A DNA stretch of 64,000 bases from SZUA-36 sp963704855 (GTDB taxonomy: Bacteria; Pseudomonadota; Gammaproteobacteria; Xanthomonadales; SZUA-36), in assembly GCA_963704855.1 (NCBI GenBank), contig CAVPHY010000028.1, forward strand, positions 682,001 to 746,000, given 5' to 3'. Every line of letters begins with the position of its first letter. Positions within the stretch are counted from its first letter, which is position 1. The notes under the pieces are model-generated. The model was not told where the DNA came from. It did not search any database and saw only the letters and a program-made list of their open reading frames with translations. This document shows positions 52,760-63,958 of this stretch, piece after piece. The position numbers and the translations under genes were made by a program.

Positions 52760-53119
52760 ATGCTCAAGAAAATTGCCTGGGATGAAGTCCCAATCGAAGA
52801 AGTCACACCCCAAATGCACCGGCAAATTGTTTCCGGTAAAAAACTGATGATCGCGAAAATGAAGTTCAAGGACGGTTTCCGCGTACCCTTGCACTCACAT
52901 GAAAACGAACAGATCACCGAGGTCTTATCCGGCACCATCCGTTTCTGGTTCGGCGAAAACAGGGAGCAGCAGATGGACCTGCACGCCGGTGAGACGGTTG
53001 TCATTCCCCCGCACCTGCCGCACGAGGCGTTGATGATCGGGGACGTGGAGGAGATCGATCACTGGGCGCCACCCCGCCAGGATTGGCTGGATGGTACAGA
53101 TGATTATTTGAAGAAGTAA
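52760..53119 (+). CDS. Cupin-domain protein
   Basis: A 119-residue single cupin barrel. Motif 1 is VPLHSHENEQITEVLSGTIR, with metal ligands H50-x-H52 and E56-type spacing. Motif 2 is GETVVIPPHLPHEALM. It binds a metal ion; substrate is unknown. It lies 12 bases after the M24 gene and 5 bases before the alcohol dehydrogenase gene, in one operon. Confidence 0.9.
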   Translation: MLKKIAWDEVPIEEVTPQMHRQIVSGKKLMIAKMKFKDGFRVPLHSHENEQITEVLSGTIRFWFGENREQQMDLHAGETVVIPPHLPHEALMIGDVEEIDHWAPPRQDWLDGTDDYLKK

Positions 53120-53124
53120 AAACT

Positions 53125-54168
<1,044 letters not shown>

Positions 54169-54285
54169 AGGGTTCACCCGGGGTTTGCTGGGAACCTGCA
54201 GTGAAGCCCTGTAAATGAGCATAAATTTCTGCTGTCCGATACGGTAAAATGAACACCTGGATAGGGCCGGTCCGAGGAGTGTGTA

Positions 54286-55539
54286 ATGAGTTCACCAAGG
54301 TACGCAACTTCCTGCGTAGAACGTTTTCTTGAGTACGTGAAATTTGATACCCAGTCTACGGAGGGTTCGGATACCTTCCCCAGCACACCGGGACAACTGG
54401 TTCTTCTGCAACATCTGTATGACGAATTGAAAGCGTTTGGACTGGATGAGGTTGCCCTCGATCCGCATGGTTATGTTTTTGCCACGGTTCCGGCAACGAG
54501 CGCAAAACCGGATGTGCCGGTCATTGGCTTCCTGGCGCACGTGGATACGTCACCGGAGATGAGCGGGCAGGGAGTCAAGGCCATCATTCACGAGAACTAC
54601 CGGGGACAGGACCTGGCGCTGCCGGATGATCCTGCTGCAGTCATCACGTTCAAGGGTAACCCGCATCTCGCGGGTCAGATCGGCAATGACATAATCACTG
54701 CCTCGGGCACCACCCTGCTGGGTGCCGACAACAAGGCCGGTGTGGCCGAGATCATGGCCGCGGTGGAGTACCTGCTGTCACATCCGGAAATCGCCCATGG
54801 CCCGATACGTATCGGCTTTACACCGGACGAAGAGGTCGGAAATGGCACGGCGCATTTTGATGTCGAAAAATTCGGCGCGCATTGTGCTTATACGATGGAT
54901 GGGGAAACCCTCGGTGAATTGCAGGTCGAGACCTTTTCTGCCGATTCCATCACCATTACCTTCCATGGCTTCAATACCCACCCGGGGTTTGCCAAAGGCA
55001 AGATGGTCAACGCCATCAAGGTCGCTGCGGATTTTATTGGGCGCTTACCCAAAGATGGCCTATCACCCGAAACCACACAGGGCTATGACGGCTTTGTACA
55101 TCCCTACGTGATGGATGCCGGGGTCGAGACCACCTCGGTCAAGTTGCTGGTGCGGGATTTCAAAACAGCGAAGTTGCGCGACATGGAAAAACTGGTGGAA
55201 AAGCTCGCGCTGGAGGCAACAGCGGCTTATCCGGGTTCGCGTGCCGAGACCCGGGTAAATGAATCCTATCGCAATATGAAAGAGGTGCTGGATCACCACC
55301 CGGACGTCGTGGAAAACGCCTGCGAAGCGTTCCGCCGTGCAGGTCTTGAACCCCGTATCGAACCGATCCGTGGCGGCACCGACGGTTCACGCCTGTCTTT
55401 CATGGGTTTGCCAACCCCCAACATCTTTGCCGGTGAACACAATTTTCATTCCCGTTTCGAGTGGATATCCACAAGCGATATGCACAAGGCCGTCGAGGTG
55501 ATCATCGAACTGTGCCAGGTCTGGGAAGAACGCACTTAA
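54286..55539 (+). CDS. pepT: Peptidase T (tripeptidase)
   Basis: A 417-residue M20 aminotripeptidase with ribosome site GAGGAG. Signatures: FLEYVKFDTQSTEGSDTFPS, VIGFLAHVDTSPEMSG (His/Asp of the dizinc site), TTLLGADNKAGVAEIMAAVE, IGFTPDEEVGNGTAHFDVE (catalytic and metal Glu), GFNTHPGFAKGKMVNAIK, IRGGTDGSRLSFMGLPTPN and FHSRFEWISTSDM. It cleaves N-terminal residues from tripeptides. The peptide transporter gene follows 10 bases later. Confidence 0.96.
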   Translation: MSSPRYATSCVERFLEYVKFDTQSTEGSDTFPSTPGQLVLLQHLYDELKAFGLDEVALDPHGYVFATVPATSAKPDVPVIGFLAHVDTSPEMSGQGVKAIIHENYRGQDLALPDDPAAVITFKGNPHLAGQIGNDIITASGTTLLGADNKAGVAEIMAAVEYLLSHPEIAHGPIRIGFTPDEEVGNGTAHFDVEKFGAHCAYTMDGETLGELQVETFSADSITITFHGFNTHPGFAKGKMVNAIKVAADFIGRLPKDGLSPETTQGYDGFVHPYVMDAGVETTSVKLLVRDFKTAKLRDMEKLVEKLALEATAAYPGSRAETRVNESYRNMKEVLDHHPDVVENACEAFRRAGLEPRIEPIRGGTDGSRLSFMGLPTPNIFAGEHNFHSRFEWISTSDMHKAVEVIIELCQVWEERT

Positions 55540-55549
55540 GGATAACAAT

Positions 55550-57105
55550 ATGACTACGAAAACCGGCATGTTCAGCCAGTTCCCCCGTGCCTTCTGGGCC
55601 GCCAATACGATGGAGATCTTCGAGCGGATGGGCTGGTACGGTTTCTATGCCGTATCGTCGCTGTACCTGACCGGATCGGTCGAGGATGGCGGGCTCGGGT
55701 TTTCTTCGGCTGACCGGGGTGTGATCCAGGGCCTGGCGACCTTCTTTTCTGTATCTTTTTCCCGCGGTATTCGGAGCGCTGGCCGATCGCTACGGTTACA
55801 AGAGTATGTTCGTGGCATCGGCGGTCGTGATGGCGCCTGCCTACATACTGTTGTCACTGCCCACGGGGTTCTGGCCGTTCCTCGGCGCCTATTTCCTGGT
55901 GGCGGTCGGACACGGTATGTTCAAGCCGGTGGTGATTTCCACCGTGGCCAAATCGACCAACGAGGAAAACGGCTCGGTCGGCTTTGGCATTTTTTACATG
56001 ATGGTCAATATCGGCGGCTTCATCGGCCCGATCGTGGCGGGTGTGGTGCGTGGCTGGAGCTGGAACCTGGTGTTTTATGCCTCGGCCGGGTGGATCGTGA
56101 TCATGATGATTGTCTGCCTGTTGATTTACAAGGAACCGCAGCGTGATACGGAGGCCGAGAGCCAGCGGTCGCTGGCCGAAGTTTTCAGGGGTATGGTCGA
56201 AGTTGTCGGAAACTTGCGTTTCTTCATCCTCGTCAGTGGTGTACTTGTTGTGCTGGTGATGGGGTCGAAATGGTGGGAGTTTTCGTACGTAGGAACCGTT
56301 GCCGCGATCTGGATAGGCGGAAACCTTTTGCTGGACCTGCTGTTCCGGGCCAGCGGCGCAACCCGCCTGAACCGCCCCTGGTTCTTGCAACCGATGGCCA
56401 TTGGTGAAGGCCGTTACCTGTTGTTCCTGTTGCTGATGGCCGGCTTCTGGATATCCTTCAACCAGATATTCATGACACTGCCGGAATACATCCGTGATTA
56501 CGTGGACACATCCGACCTGATAGCCACGTTCGGACCGGCGGCGGCCTGGGTCGCCGGTATTGCTCAAAGTCTTGGCTTTGATACCACCAACTGGTCACGC
56601 GCGGTGCTTGAACATGGCCAGATCAAGCCCGAACACCTGATCAACCTCAACGCCTTCGGTATCATCTGCTTCCAGGTGCTGATTTCGTGGTTGATGCGCA
56701 AGACCTCCCCGCTGACCAGCATCATCGTCGGTGTGTGTGTCACCATCGCCAGTTTTGGTCTTTACCTCGTGGGTATGAGCGGCTGGGTGGTCGTCTCCGC
56801 GATCCTCGTTTTCTCGCTGGGTGAGATGATGGCCAGTCCGCGCTCAAAAGAATACGCCGGGCGTATCGCGCCACCGGGACAAGGTGGGTATGTACATGGG
56901 TTACTTTTACTGGTGCGTGGCGCTCGGTCACCTGTTCGGCGGTTTACTTTCTGGCCTGACCTATCAGCACTATGGCCCTCATGGCATCAACCAGCCTGGC
57001 CAGATGTGGATCCTTTTTGCAGCACTCGCCGGAACCACGGCGGTCTCGCTGGTAATCTATAATCGGTGGGTAACGAAAGACGTTGCACGTGCGCGCGATG
57101 CGTAA
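55550..57105 (+). pseudogene. POT/PTR peptide:proton symporter with two +1 frameshifts
   Basis: Three frames read in order give one POT-family transporter of ~517 residues. Segment 1 (from 55550) has FWAANTMEIFERMGWYGFYA. Removing one T from the run at 55745-55748 restores TFFLYLFPAVFGALADRYG and joins segment 2. Segment 2 runs MFVASAVVMAPAYILLSLP to KEYAGRIAPPG. Removing one C at 56880 gives PPGKVGMYMGYFYWCVALG and joins segment 3, which ends at 57105. Each lesion is a +1 insertion. The rest is undamaged, so recent inactivation or sequence error are both possible. Its position after pepT fits di/tripeptide uptake. Confidence 0.8.
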
Positions 57106-57138
57106 AATAAGAACTCATATTCGACAGGTGTTCGCATA

Positions 57139-57735
57139 ATGGCTTTTAAAGACAGGGATCCGCTCGATATCTTCAATAGCTGGCTGGAGAAGGCGTCCCG
57201 CAAAGAAATCAATAATCCGAATGCCATGACGCTGGCAACGGTCGGCAAGAATGGCCGGCCATCGGCCCGCATGGTGTTATTGAAAGGCGCCGGGCTGGAT
57301 GGATTTGTTTTCTACACCAACCTCGAGAGCCCGAAAAGCCGGCAACTGGCCGAAAACCCCCACGCGGCATTGCTTTTCCACTGGAAGACACTGGATCGCC
57401 AGATACGCATCGAGGGGCCGGTTGAACAGGTCTCAGATCAGGAAGCGGATACCTATTTCGCAACCCGGCCACGTGCCAGCCAGCTGGGTGCCTGGGCATC
57501 GCACCAGTCACAGCCGATGGATGGCTGGGCGGAGCTGGAAAAACGGCTCGCCCTCTACACAGCAAAATTCCACGTAGGTCCGGTTCCCCGGCCAGCGTTC
57601 TGGTCCGGGTTTCGTTTGCGACCCGAACGCTATGAGTTCTGGCGGCAGGGCAACTTCAGGCTGCACAAGCGCTTTGTTTTTACACCGTCAGATTCCGGGG
57701 TGAAAAAGTGGCAAGTACAGCAGGTTTATCCATAA
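57139..57735 (+). CDS. pdxH: Pyridoxamine 5'-phosphate oxidase
   Basis: A 198-residue FMN enzyme that oxidises PNP/PMP to pyridoxal 5'-phosphate. Signatures: PNAMTLATVGKNGRPSARMVLLKG, GFVFYTNLESPKSRQLAENP, AALLFHWKTLDRQIRIEGPVE, YFATRPRASQLGAWASHQS and the C-terminal FRLRPERYEFWRQGNFRLHKR. Length is normal. It supplies the cofactor needed by PLP enzymes such as the decarboxylase at 30984. Confidence 0.96.
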   Translation: MAFKDRDPLDIFNSWLEKASRKEINNPNAMTLATVGKNGRPSARMVLLKGAGLDGFVFYTNLESPKSRQLAENPHAALLFHWKTLDRQIRIEGPVEQVSDQEADTYFATRPRASQLGAWASHQSQPMDGWAELEKRLALYTAKFHVGPVPRPAFWSGFRLRPERYEFWRQGNFRLHKRFVFTPSDSGVKKWQVQQVYP

Positions 57736-57759
57736 CAACGAACACCGGGTAACGCAGCA

Positions 57760-58635
57760 ATGAAACAATGCGCCTTCCTGACACTGGATGAAACAGGTGA
57801 TTTCGTCATCGATGACGAGCACGCCATAGAACCCATGCGCGAACTCGGCTGGCTGGTTTCAACCGTATCATGGCGCCAGACCCGCAAACCCTGGGGTGAT
57901 TTTGATGCGGTCATCATCCGTTCAACCTGGGATTACTGGAACGATGTACCTGCGTTTCTCGATGCCCTTGAACAGATCGACCTGGAAACACGTTTAGCTA
58001 ATCGCCTCGACCTGGTGCACTGGAACCTGGCCAAAACGTATATGCGGGACCTGCAGCAGCAAGGCATTGGTATCGTGCCCACGCTTTGGGCGAACTCACT
58101 GGATATCGGGTTTTATGCCGACTTTAAAAGCCAGCTGGGTGTGGATGAGATCGTGGTCAAGCCGGTGGTGGGGGCGAATGGCGACGACGCGTTCCGGGTT
58201 TCCGGGAATTGCACAGCGGAGCGCCTGGAAAGCATCGCGGCGCGTTTTCGCAACCGCGAGTGCATGATCCAGCCCTTTATGCCGAATATTATCAGCGAGG
58301 GTGAGTACTCCCTGTTCTTTTTCAATGGTGATTACAGCCACGCGATTCTGAAAATACCGGCGGAATCCGAATTCCGTTCACAGGAAGAGCGCGGCGCCGA
58401 AATACTGGCGGTCCCGCCACAGGAAAAGCTGTTGTTACGTGCCCGGCAGGCAATGGAAACGCTTTCGCCCGCGCCGCTTTATGCCCGGATTGATTTGATT
58501 CGAAACGCCGCGGATGATTTTCTTGTCATGGAACTCGAGCTGATCGAGCCGTCCCTGTACCTGAGGATGGCGCCACGGGCTCCGGGTAACTTTGCCGCGG
58601 CCATCAACAAGTGGTCCCGTTCAGGTTCTATTTAG
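57760..58635 (+). CDS. ATP-grasp enzyme (glutathione synthetase-like)
   Basis: A 291-residue protein. CAFLTLDETGDFVIDDE opens the N-domain; AVIIRSTWDYWNDVPAFLDAL and NRLDLVHWNLAKTYMRDLQQQ lead into the ATP-grasp fold. There, EIVVKPVVGANGDDAFRVS holds the ATP-binding Lys, and FLVMELELIEPSLYLRMAP holds the Mg-binding Glu residues. The family forms amide or peptide bonds (RimK, GshB and DcsG-like enzymes). Substrate is unknown. It starts 25 bases after pdxH. Confidence 0.88.
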   Translation: MKQCAFLTLDETGDFVIDDEHAIEPMRELGWLVSTVSWRQTRKPWGDFDAVIIRSTWDYWNDVPAFLDALEQIDLETRLANRLDLVHWNLAKTYMRDLQQQGIGIVPTLWANSLDIGFYADFKSQLGVDEIVVKPVVGANGDDAFRVSGNCTAERLESIAARFRNRECMIQPFMPNIISEGEYSLFFFNGDYSHAILKIPAESEFRSQEERGAEILAVPPQEKLLLRARQAMETLSPAPLYARIDLIRNAADDFLVMELELIEPSLYLRMAPRAPGNFAAAINKWSRSGSI

Positions 58636-58645
58636 CCTAAATAAT

Positions 58646-59017
58646 TCAAACAAGATCGATGGCGTGGCGCTTGAGATCAGCCAGTTTCACGATCTTCAGC
58701 GAGGCGGCATGGGTTGCCTGCAGGACCACCTTGGGTGCCGCCCCCGCCTTGAATGCTTCCTGCCAACGGGCGGCGCACAGGCACCATTGGTCACCGGGGC
58801 GCAAACCTGGGAAACCGAATTCGGCACGTGGTGTTGTCAGGTCGTTACCCCTGGCGCGGGAAAATTCGAGAAAATCCGCGGTGACGCGGGTACAAACCGT
58901 ATGTGATCCGAAATCCCCGGCTTCGGTGTTACAGCAGCCGTCACGGTAAAAACCGGTTAACGGGTCTTCGGAGCAGGTTGCGAGTACTTCGCCGAGCACA
59001 TTCATTTTTGCATCCAT
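58646..59017 (-). CDS. DUF2237 protein
   Basis: A 123-residue protein starting at ATG 59017 (AGGTGA upstream), with GTG 59026 as alternative. The DUF2237 core is clear: NVLGEVLATCSEDPLTGFYRDG, CCNTEAGDFGSHTVCTRVTADFL, FSRARGNDLTTP, FGFPGLRPGDQWCLCAARWQEA and AAPKVVLQATHAASLKIV. Several conserved cysteines suggest metal binding. Function is unknown. Confidence 0.92.
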   Translation of the reverse strand: MDAKMNVLGEVLATCSEDPLTGFYRDGCCNTEAGDFGSHTVCTRVTADFLEFSRARGNDLTTPRAEFGFPGLRPGDQWCLCAARWQEAFKAGAAPKVVLQATHAASLKIVKLADLKRHAIDLV

Positions 59018-59070
59018 GGGTTTCACCTATTCAGCTTTAACGGATTGCCGTGGAGTTTAGCATCTGCGGC

Positions 59071-59547
59071 CTAGTCCTTCGCAAATCGAAAGCGTTCCGG
59101 CCTGGCAATCGCTTCCCAATCCGAGGCCGCCATGATGATGGAGTGGGTCAGTAAGCCCGCGTTGAAAGCCACCCGGCCGGTGTCCACCCCCAGGGTTTCA
59201 TCTGCATAAAGAGGGAATGGCAGGATCGGCTCACCAAAAGGGGGAACAGCGCCCGGAACCAGCCCAACCATGGCATGCAATTCTTCAATGCTGGCGAAAC
59301 GTGTCTTGCGCACACCGAGGTGACGCCGGATGGCCGTTGAATCCAGTTTGCGGTCTGCCGGTAATACGAACAACTGAAAAACATCATCCGTTTTCAATAG
59401 CAGGGCCTTGGCACCGACATTCAATGGCTCACCGCGGGCAGCAGCGGATTCCTCTGAAGTGCGTGTTGGTTCGTGTTGCACCTCGCGGAATGCAATACCG
59501 GCTGATTGCAGGTGCCTGCGAATATTTTCCAGTATTGTCATTGACAT
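59071..59547 (-). CDS. YbaK/aminoacyl-tRNA deacylase domain protein
   Basis: A 158-residue YbaK/ProX-type protein. Seen: GIAFREVQHEPTRTSEESAAARG, GAKALLLKTDDVFQLFVLPAD, RKLDSTAIRRHLGVRKTRFAS and EELHAMVGLVPGAVPPFGEP (the substrate-pocket GxVPPFG motif). These proteins hydrolyse mischarged tRNAs in trans. Which tRNA is edited cannot be told. It is 19 bases upstream of the DUF2237 promoter region on the same strand. Confidence 0.92.
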   Translation of the reverse strand: MSMTILENIRRHLQSAGIAFREVQHEPTRTSEESAAARGEPLNVGAKALLLKTDDVFQLFVLPADRKLDSTAIRRHLGVRKTRFASIEELHAMVGLVPGAVPPFGEPILPFPLYADETLGVDTGRVAFNAGLLTHSIIMAASDWEAIARPERFRFAKD

Positions 59548-59566
59548 AATTGTTTTTCGGCTTGTT

Positions 59567-62500
59567 CTATTGCCCTGCTGTTTCAGCGGACGGGTCTGTG
59601 AGAAACCTGACCAGGCCGCCCCAGCGTTTGTCAGTCTGAAACGAGCGCTTCAGGTAAAAGGTCCTGCGGTAGAAATGCGTCCGCACCACTTCAAATCCGT
59701 AGTGCAACATTCGCATGCAGAAGTCCTCGAGTAAGGCACTGCCGATGCCCCCACCCTGTAACTCTGTTGCGATGACGATACCATCGAGGAGTACAACCTT
59801 TTCAGTTTCGGGCTTGAAGCAGAGACCACCGACCAACCGGTCAAGGCTGTCAACCACGACCAGGAACCGGTCAAACTCGTGAACCGTTTTAGGAAAGCGC
59901 TGATTGAGGAAGAGCCGGTACAGCTGCCCGATCTCAGATGGTTCCGTCGCTTCCCTGGCAAAATAGTGTGTTCCGTCGCGGGCCGCAATTTGCGATTTGA
60001 CGATAACCTGCTTGATGCTGCGATCACCGATAGCGAGAACTTCCAGTTCGGGTACCTGGCGGGCACGCGGAAAAACCAGGTGCCCGAAGACATGACGGTC
60101 CTCGCGGTTTTGCATGGTCACCTGCAACTCTGATAATGCGGGTGAGGATATGGCCGGCACAGCGGGGTTTTCGTTCAACACACTTAGCAGGTAATCGAAG
60201 GCCGTGGTGACTTCGGATGTGGCATCGGCGAAGTAAGTGTGGCGATACATATAGTAGCGCGCAGTCTCCCCGAAGCGGTCAATCGAGTATAGCCTGAACA
60301 GTGTATCAACCAGGTTTTCTTTTGCCTGCGGATCTGCGCCGGGATTCACTTCATCCCATTCCACATAGCGCTCGATGGCGCATTTAAGTGGCACGGGTAC
60401 GTAGTAGCTGCTGATGAGATTTTCCAGGTAGGCCGTCAGCTTGTGCCCTAACGCCTGTTCACCCTCCGAGGGCTGCGGCAACAGCTCGGATTCAAGCTTG
60501 CACAAAAACTTCTGTCCATCCTCGACACCCAGCGCCTCGACGCACGCGTCAAAAATCCAGGTCACATCGAGCATTTCCGCCGCCCACGGGTAATGCATAC
60601 GGGTCTGCATATAGAAGTTTTTGACCAGGGGCCTGACGATGGATAGAGGACCGTCGTAGTCGTGCCAACCGCCCAGCGACAGGATTGTTGCGCCGTGGCG
60701 ATAGTCCGGCTCCAGAACGACCACGTTGGTGGGCGACGGATGGCCGGGTACGATCTGGTAACCGCTGTTACGGCAGGTTGCAAAGAACGCCGACATGGCG
60801 CGTGTGAACAGCTTGCTGATGATACCCGAGCGCTGCCTGACAAAAACATCATTACGCGAACTGTTGAATTCGCGGATGCGCTCCCACACCGTCAGGTCAT
60901 TGACGAACGCGACCGAAAGGACACCCAGGTCGGCACGGCTGCAACCCAATCGCGGCAGTGTTCCCGGTCCTTCCGGGTGATCGGACATGGCCATCAGCCA
61001 GCACAGTACTTTTCGTGTCGGCGGGGCCGCATAGTCCTCCCGCAAGGTCACCATCAACTCGTAATGATTGCCATCCCCGGTATTGATGCTGACGCGATAA
61101 ACGTGGTGACCGCGTTGCGACAGCAGACGAGAAAACCAGATTCCACCCGCCGGAACCATCATCAGGTCGAAGTTTTCAACGTCGAAGGCGAGTGCGATGG
61201 ATTTGTACAGAAAGGTGGATTGCACAAACGCTTTGGTTAAGCGCTCGATTTCATATTCGGTAATGCCTTCTTCGAATACCAGGCGTTCGGACCACTCGGA
61301 CTTCCCGTATTGCCTGATTTTTCCGAGCAGGTGTATTTCGTAACAGTCCGACAGGTAGGTCAGGAGTTGCTCCGCCTTTTTCATCAGGTCCGTATCGGTC
61401 TGATGTACAACCCAACTGGCCAGTTCCCCCCTGATCGCGTAATAGAACTCAGGGTTGGTCCTGACAAAGTCCGCCATCAGCACCAGCAGCTTGCCGATCT
61501 GGTCGGTGATCACCGGGGTGGCCGGCCACGCCAGGTTCGTGCGGTAATGCATCATACGCAAGCGCAATGCCTCGAGACGACGGCGTTCAATTTTGCGATG
61601 ACCGATCCGGTGGATAAATTCGTCGTTGAGAAAAGACAGGCCCGAATTCAGGAACGCGGGGTAAACACTGCGGTAATCCGGCATCGGTCGATTCAGCAGC
61701 ATGACGCTATAGGCCTGGCAACGTATGTTTTCAAGTGGGTGACGGGCCAGTGCCTGCAGCCTGTTCCTGATCAGTTCTGACAGGCGCTCGTCCGATTCGG
61801 CGAGCATCGCTTCCAGTTGATCAATGGCAGTCGTCGCGATCGCTTCCGCCCCGTACAGCGCGTCCGAAGAAATCTCGTGTACACGTTTGAGTTGCGGGTT
61901 GCTGATGGTCCCGGCGCCGGCTTCAGCAGTCCTGACTTCAGTCTCCCTGCGGTACGGCAATGAAACGTGCCTGGCGATGCCCTTGATCTGTGCATCCCAG
62001 CCTTCCTTGCAGGGACAAAATGCAAGCAGGGCAGGGTTGCCGGCCCATAGAATCGGCTGCCGGGCGAACAGGCCCAGGTCAAGCACATCGCCGGCAAGTT
62101 CATATTCAAGATCCCCGACCTGGACGTTGCCGCCCGAGAAACGAACCGGCAGGTAACGGTCGCGGCTTATGTCATGCAGACCGTCACCCGTATATTCGAT
62201 ATGGTCGGTTTCAAGGATGCCGAGGTCGCGGAAAAACCAGCGTGGTATCCGGATGGTCAGGGCGGGGCAGGTGAGCTCGACAAAGTCCCTTACATACAGC
62301 CCGTCAATGACGGTCTTGAAGTTCTCAACAACCTGTTTGCGGCGGAACGAACCCTTGGGTGTCAGTTCTCCCCGATGGATATCGAAATCGCGATCCAGCA
62401 GGGCAATGTTGACGATGCGCTCAAATGGCATCAGTTCCTGGTTGGCTGCGGTGACGATATTTCTGAAATAGCGTTCACGTTGTTGCTCTTGCGCAGCGAC

Positions 62501-63958
62501 CTTGAACAACTGTTCGTCGGTATCCGGCACGATCAGCAGGACGTTGTAGTCACGCCCATCCCCGACCAGGAAGACGTTCCTGATACCCGGTACGTCATTG
62601 AATTTCTGCTCCACGCGGCGCGGTGCCACGGTCTGCCCGCGGTTATTCTTGTAGATATCCTTCAGGCGGTCGACGATCTCGTAATGGCCATCTTCACCGA
62701 CCTGGAAAAGATCGCCTGTTTTCATCCATGGCGCATCGGTGCGGGCATTGAAAACGGCATTGCCGGGGTCTTCGCAATCGAGTTGCTCCAGGTAGCGTGC
62801 CATGTAGGGCCCGCTGATCTCCAACTCGCCCTTGTTTGTCAGGCGGGTGGCCATTCCCGGTAGCGGGATACCGACCGAGTTGTCACGGTAGTGGTGCGGT
62901 GGTGTCATGGTGATACCGCCGGTTGCCTCCGTCATACCGAAACCGCAGCACAGGGCCACCTGGTTGCGGTGAAAAAACCGGAAGGTTTTAGGCGCCAGAA
63001 AACCTGCTGCGGAGAGCCCCCAGCGCAATCGCTTACCAACCACCGAACGGAATACGCCCTGCTCGACTTCCGGTGACGCTGCGGAATCCAGTTGCTCAAG
63101 GCAAAACTCCTGGATCTGGCGCCAGCGAAGCGGGATTCCGATAAGCCCGGTGGGTTCAACTTCGGCGAGACGTTTCAGGAAGGTCTCCCTCGAAGTGTTG
63201 CCGGCGAATACGTAGGTGCCGCCCCAAAACAGCATACCCATCATCTCGAGATAGCGGCCGAAGGTGTGGAACAGGGGCAGGTAGCAGAAAAGCACCTCAT
63301 CACGCCCTACCTCGGGCAGGGCCGCCGCCCGTGCAAACCGCTTGGTCACCAGGTTGTAGTTTGTGAAGGCAAGGCCCTTTGGCTCGCCGGTGCTGCCGGA
63401 TGTAAACATGACGGTGCTGACCGCATGCAGGCCCCGCTCAGGCCGCCGTGCCAGTATTTCATCGGCCTCGGATACCGACAATTGCGAGCACGCCTCGCCG
63501 AGGTAAAAATCACTGCTGCGTAAAGCACGGTTATGCGGATCGGTGACAAATATCCTGAAGGCAATGCCGGTCTGTTTCTGCACCTCGATAAGCCGGTGCA
63601 GACGCTCCTCGCTGTCGGTGACGGCGATATTGATTTCCAGTCTTTTGATTATGTAGGCAATCGTATCCCGGTCGAAATGACGGTCAACCGGCGAATCGAG
63701 AATACCAAATGCAAGGCAGGCCAGGTCGGCGCACGCACCTTCGGGGGAATTTTCCTGGTAGAGCAGTACACGCGGTTTCTCGATGGCTGCGTAAAAAACT
63801 GCAGCAATCTTTTTCATATGGGCGAATACCTGCCGGTAACTCCACTGTATCAGTACATTACCGGCCTCCCGGAACAGGAGACGCTGCGGGTGCTCCCCAA
63901 CTCGCTGCTCCAGCATGTTGAGCAAGTTGTATCCTGAGAAATCGACAATACGGAACAT
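59567..63958 (-). CDS. Giant adenylate-forming (acyl-CoA synthetase-like) enzyme fused to GNAT domain
   Basis: A 1463-residue protein. Residues ~10-570 are an ANL acyl-activating domain: P-loop TSGSTGEPKG (186-195), YLPLFHTFGRYLEMMG, CCGFGMTEATGGITMTPP, WMKTGDLFQVGEDGHYEIVDRLKDI, and C-subdomain LTPKGSFRRKQVV. Residues ~600-1300 are an unrecognised, mostly helical region. Residues ~1310-1450 are a GNAT acetyltransferase (FDRFLVVVDSLDRLVGGLCF, ATELQGGGIGSALLEDF). No phosphopantetheine carrier motif was seen. The frame stays open from the ATG at 63958 to the window edge at 64000, so the true N-terminus may lie outside. Confidence 0.85.
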   Translation of the reverse strand: MFRIVDFSGYNLLNMLEQRVGEHPQRLLFREAGNVLIQWSYRQVFAHMKKIAAVFYAAIEKPRVLLYQENSPEGACADLACLAFGILDSPVDRHFDRDTIAYIIKRLEINIAVTDSEERLHRLIEVQKQTGIAFRIFVTDPHNRALRSSDFYLGEACSQLSVSEADEILARRPERGLHAVSTVMFTSGSTGEPKGLAFTNYNLVTKRFARAAALPEVGRDEVLFCYLPLFHTFGRYLEMMGMLFWGGTYVFAGNTSRETFLKRLAEVEPTGLIGIPLRWRQIQEFCLEQLDSAASPEVEQGVFRSVVGKRLRWGLSAAGFLAPKTFRFFHRNQVALCCGFGMTEATGGITMTPPHHYRDNSVGIPLPGMATRLTNKGELEISGPYMARYLEQLDCEDPGNAVFNARTDAPWMKTGDLFQVGEDGHYEIVDRLKDIYKNNRGQTVAPRRVEQKFNDVPGIRNVFLVGDGRDYNVLLIVPDTDEQLFKVAAQEQQRERYFRNIVTAANQELMPFERIVNIALLDRDFDIHRGELTPKGSFRRKQVVENFKTVIDGLYVRDFVELTCPALTIRIPRWFFRDLGILETDHIEYTGDGLHDISRDRYLPVRFSGGNVQVGDLEYELAGDVLDLGLFARQPILWAGNPALLAFCPCKEGWDAQIKGIARHVSLPYRRETEVRTAEAGAGTISNPQLKRVHEISSDALYGAEAIATTAIDQLEAMLAESDERLSELIRNRLQALARHPLENIRCQAYSVMLLNRPMPDYRSVYPAFLNSGLSFLNDEFIHRIGHRKIERRRLEALRLRMMHYRTNLAWPATPVITDQIGKLLVLMADFVRTNPEFYYAIRGELASWVVHQTDTDLMKKAEQLLTYLSDCYEIHLLGKIRQYGKSEWSERLVFEEGITEYEIERLTKAFVQSTFLYKSIALAFDVENFDLMMVPAGGIWFSRLLSQRGHHVYRVSINTGDGNHYELMVTLREDYAAPPTRKVLCWLMAMSDHPEGPGTLPRLGCSRADLGVLSVAFVNDLTVWERIREFNSSRNDVFVRQRSGIISKLFTRAMSAFFATCRNSGYQIVPGHPSPTNVVVLEPDYRHGATILSLGGWHDYDGPLSIVRPLVKNFYMQTRMHYPWAAEMLDVTWIFDACVEALGVEDGQKFLCKLESELLPQPSEGEQALGHKLTAYLENLISSYYVPVPLKCAIERYVEWDEVNPGADPQAKENLVDTLFRLYSIDRFGETARYYMYRHTYFADATSEVTTAFDYLLSVLNENPAVPAISSPALSELQVTMQNREDRHVFGHLVFPRARQVPELEVLAIGDRSIKQVIVKSQIAARDGTHYFAREATEPSEIGQLYRLFLNQRFPKTVHEFDRFLVVVDSLDRLVGGLCFKPETEKVVLLDGIVIATELQGGGIGSALLEDFCMRMLHYGFEVVRTHFYRRTFYLKRSFQTDKRWGGLVRFLTDPSAETAGQ

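Noticed and set aside
55854..56567. 237-codon minus-strand frame
   Set aside because: It is antisense to the peptide transporter and rich in His/Arg without domains.
62174..62863. 229-codon + strand frame
   Set aside because: It is antisense to the acyl-activating domain and arises from GC-biased codon use.
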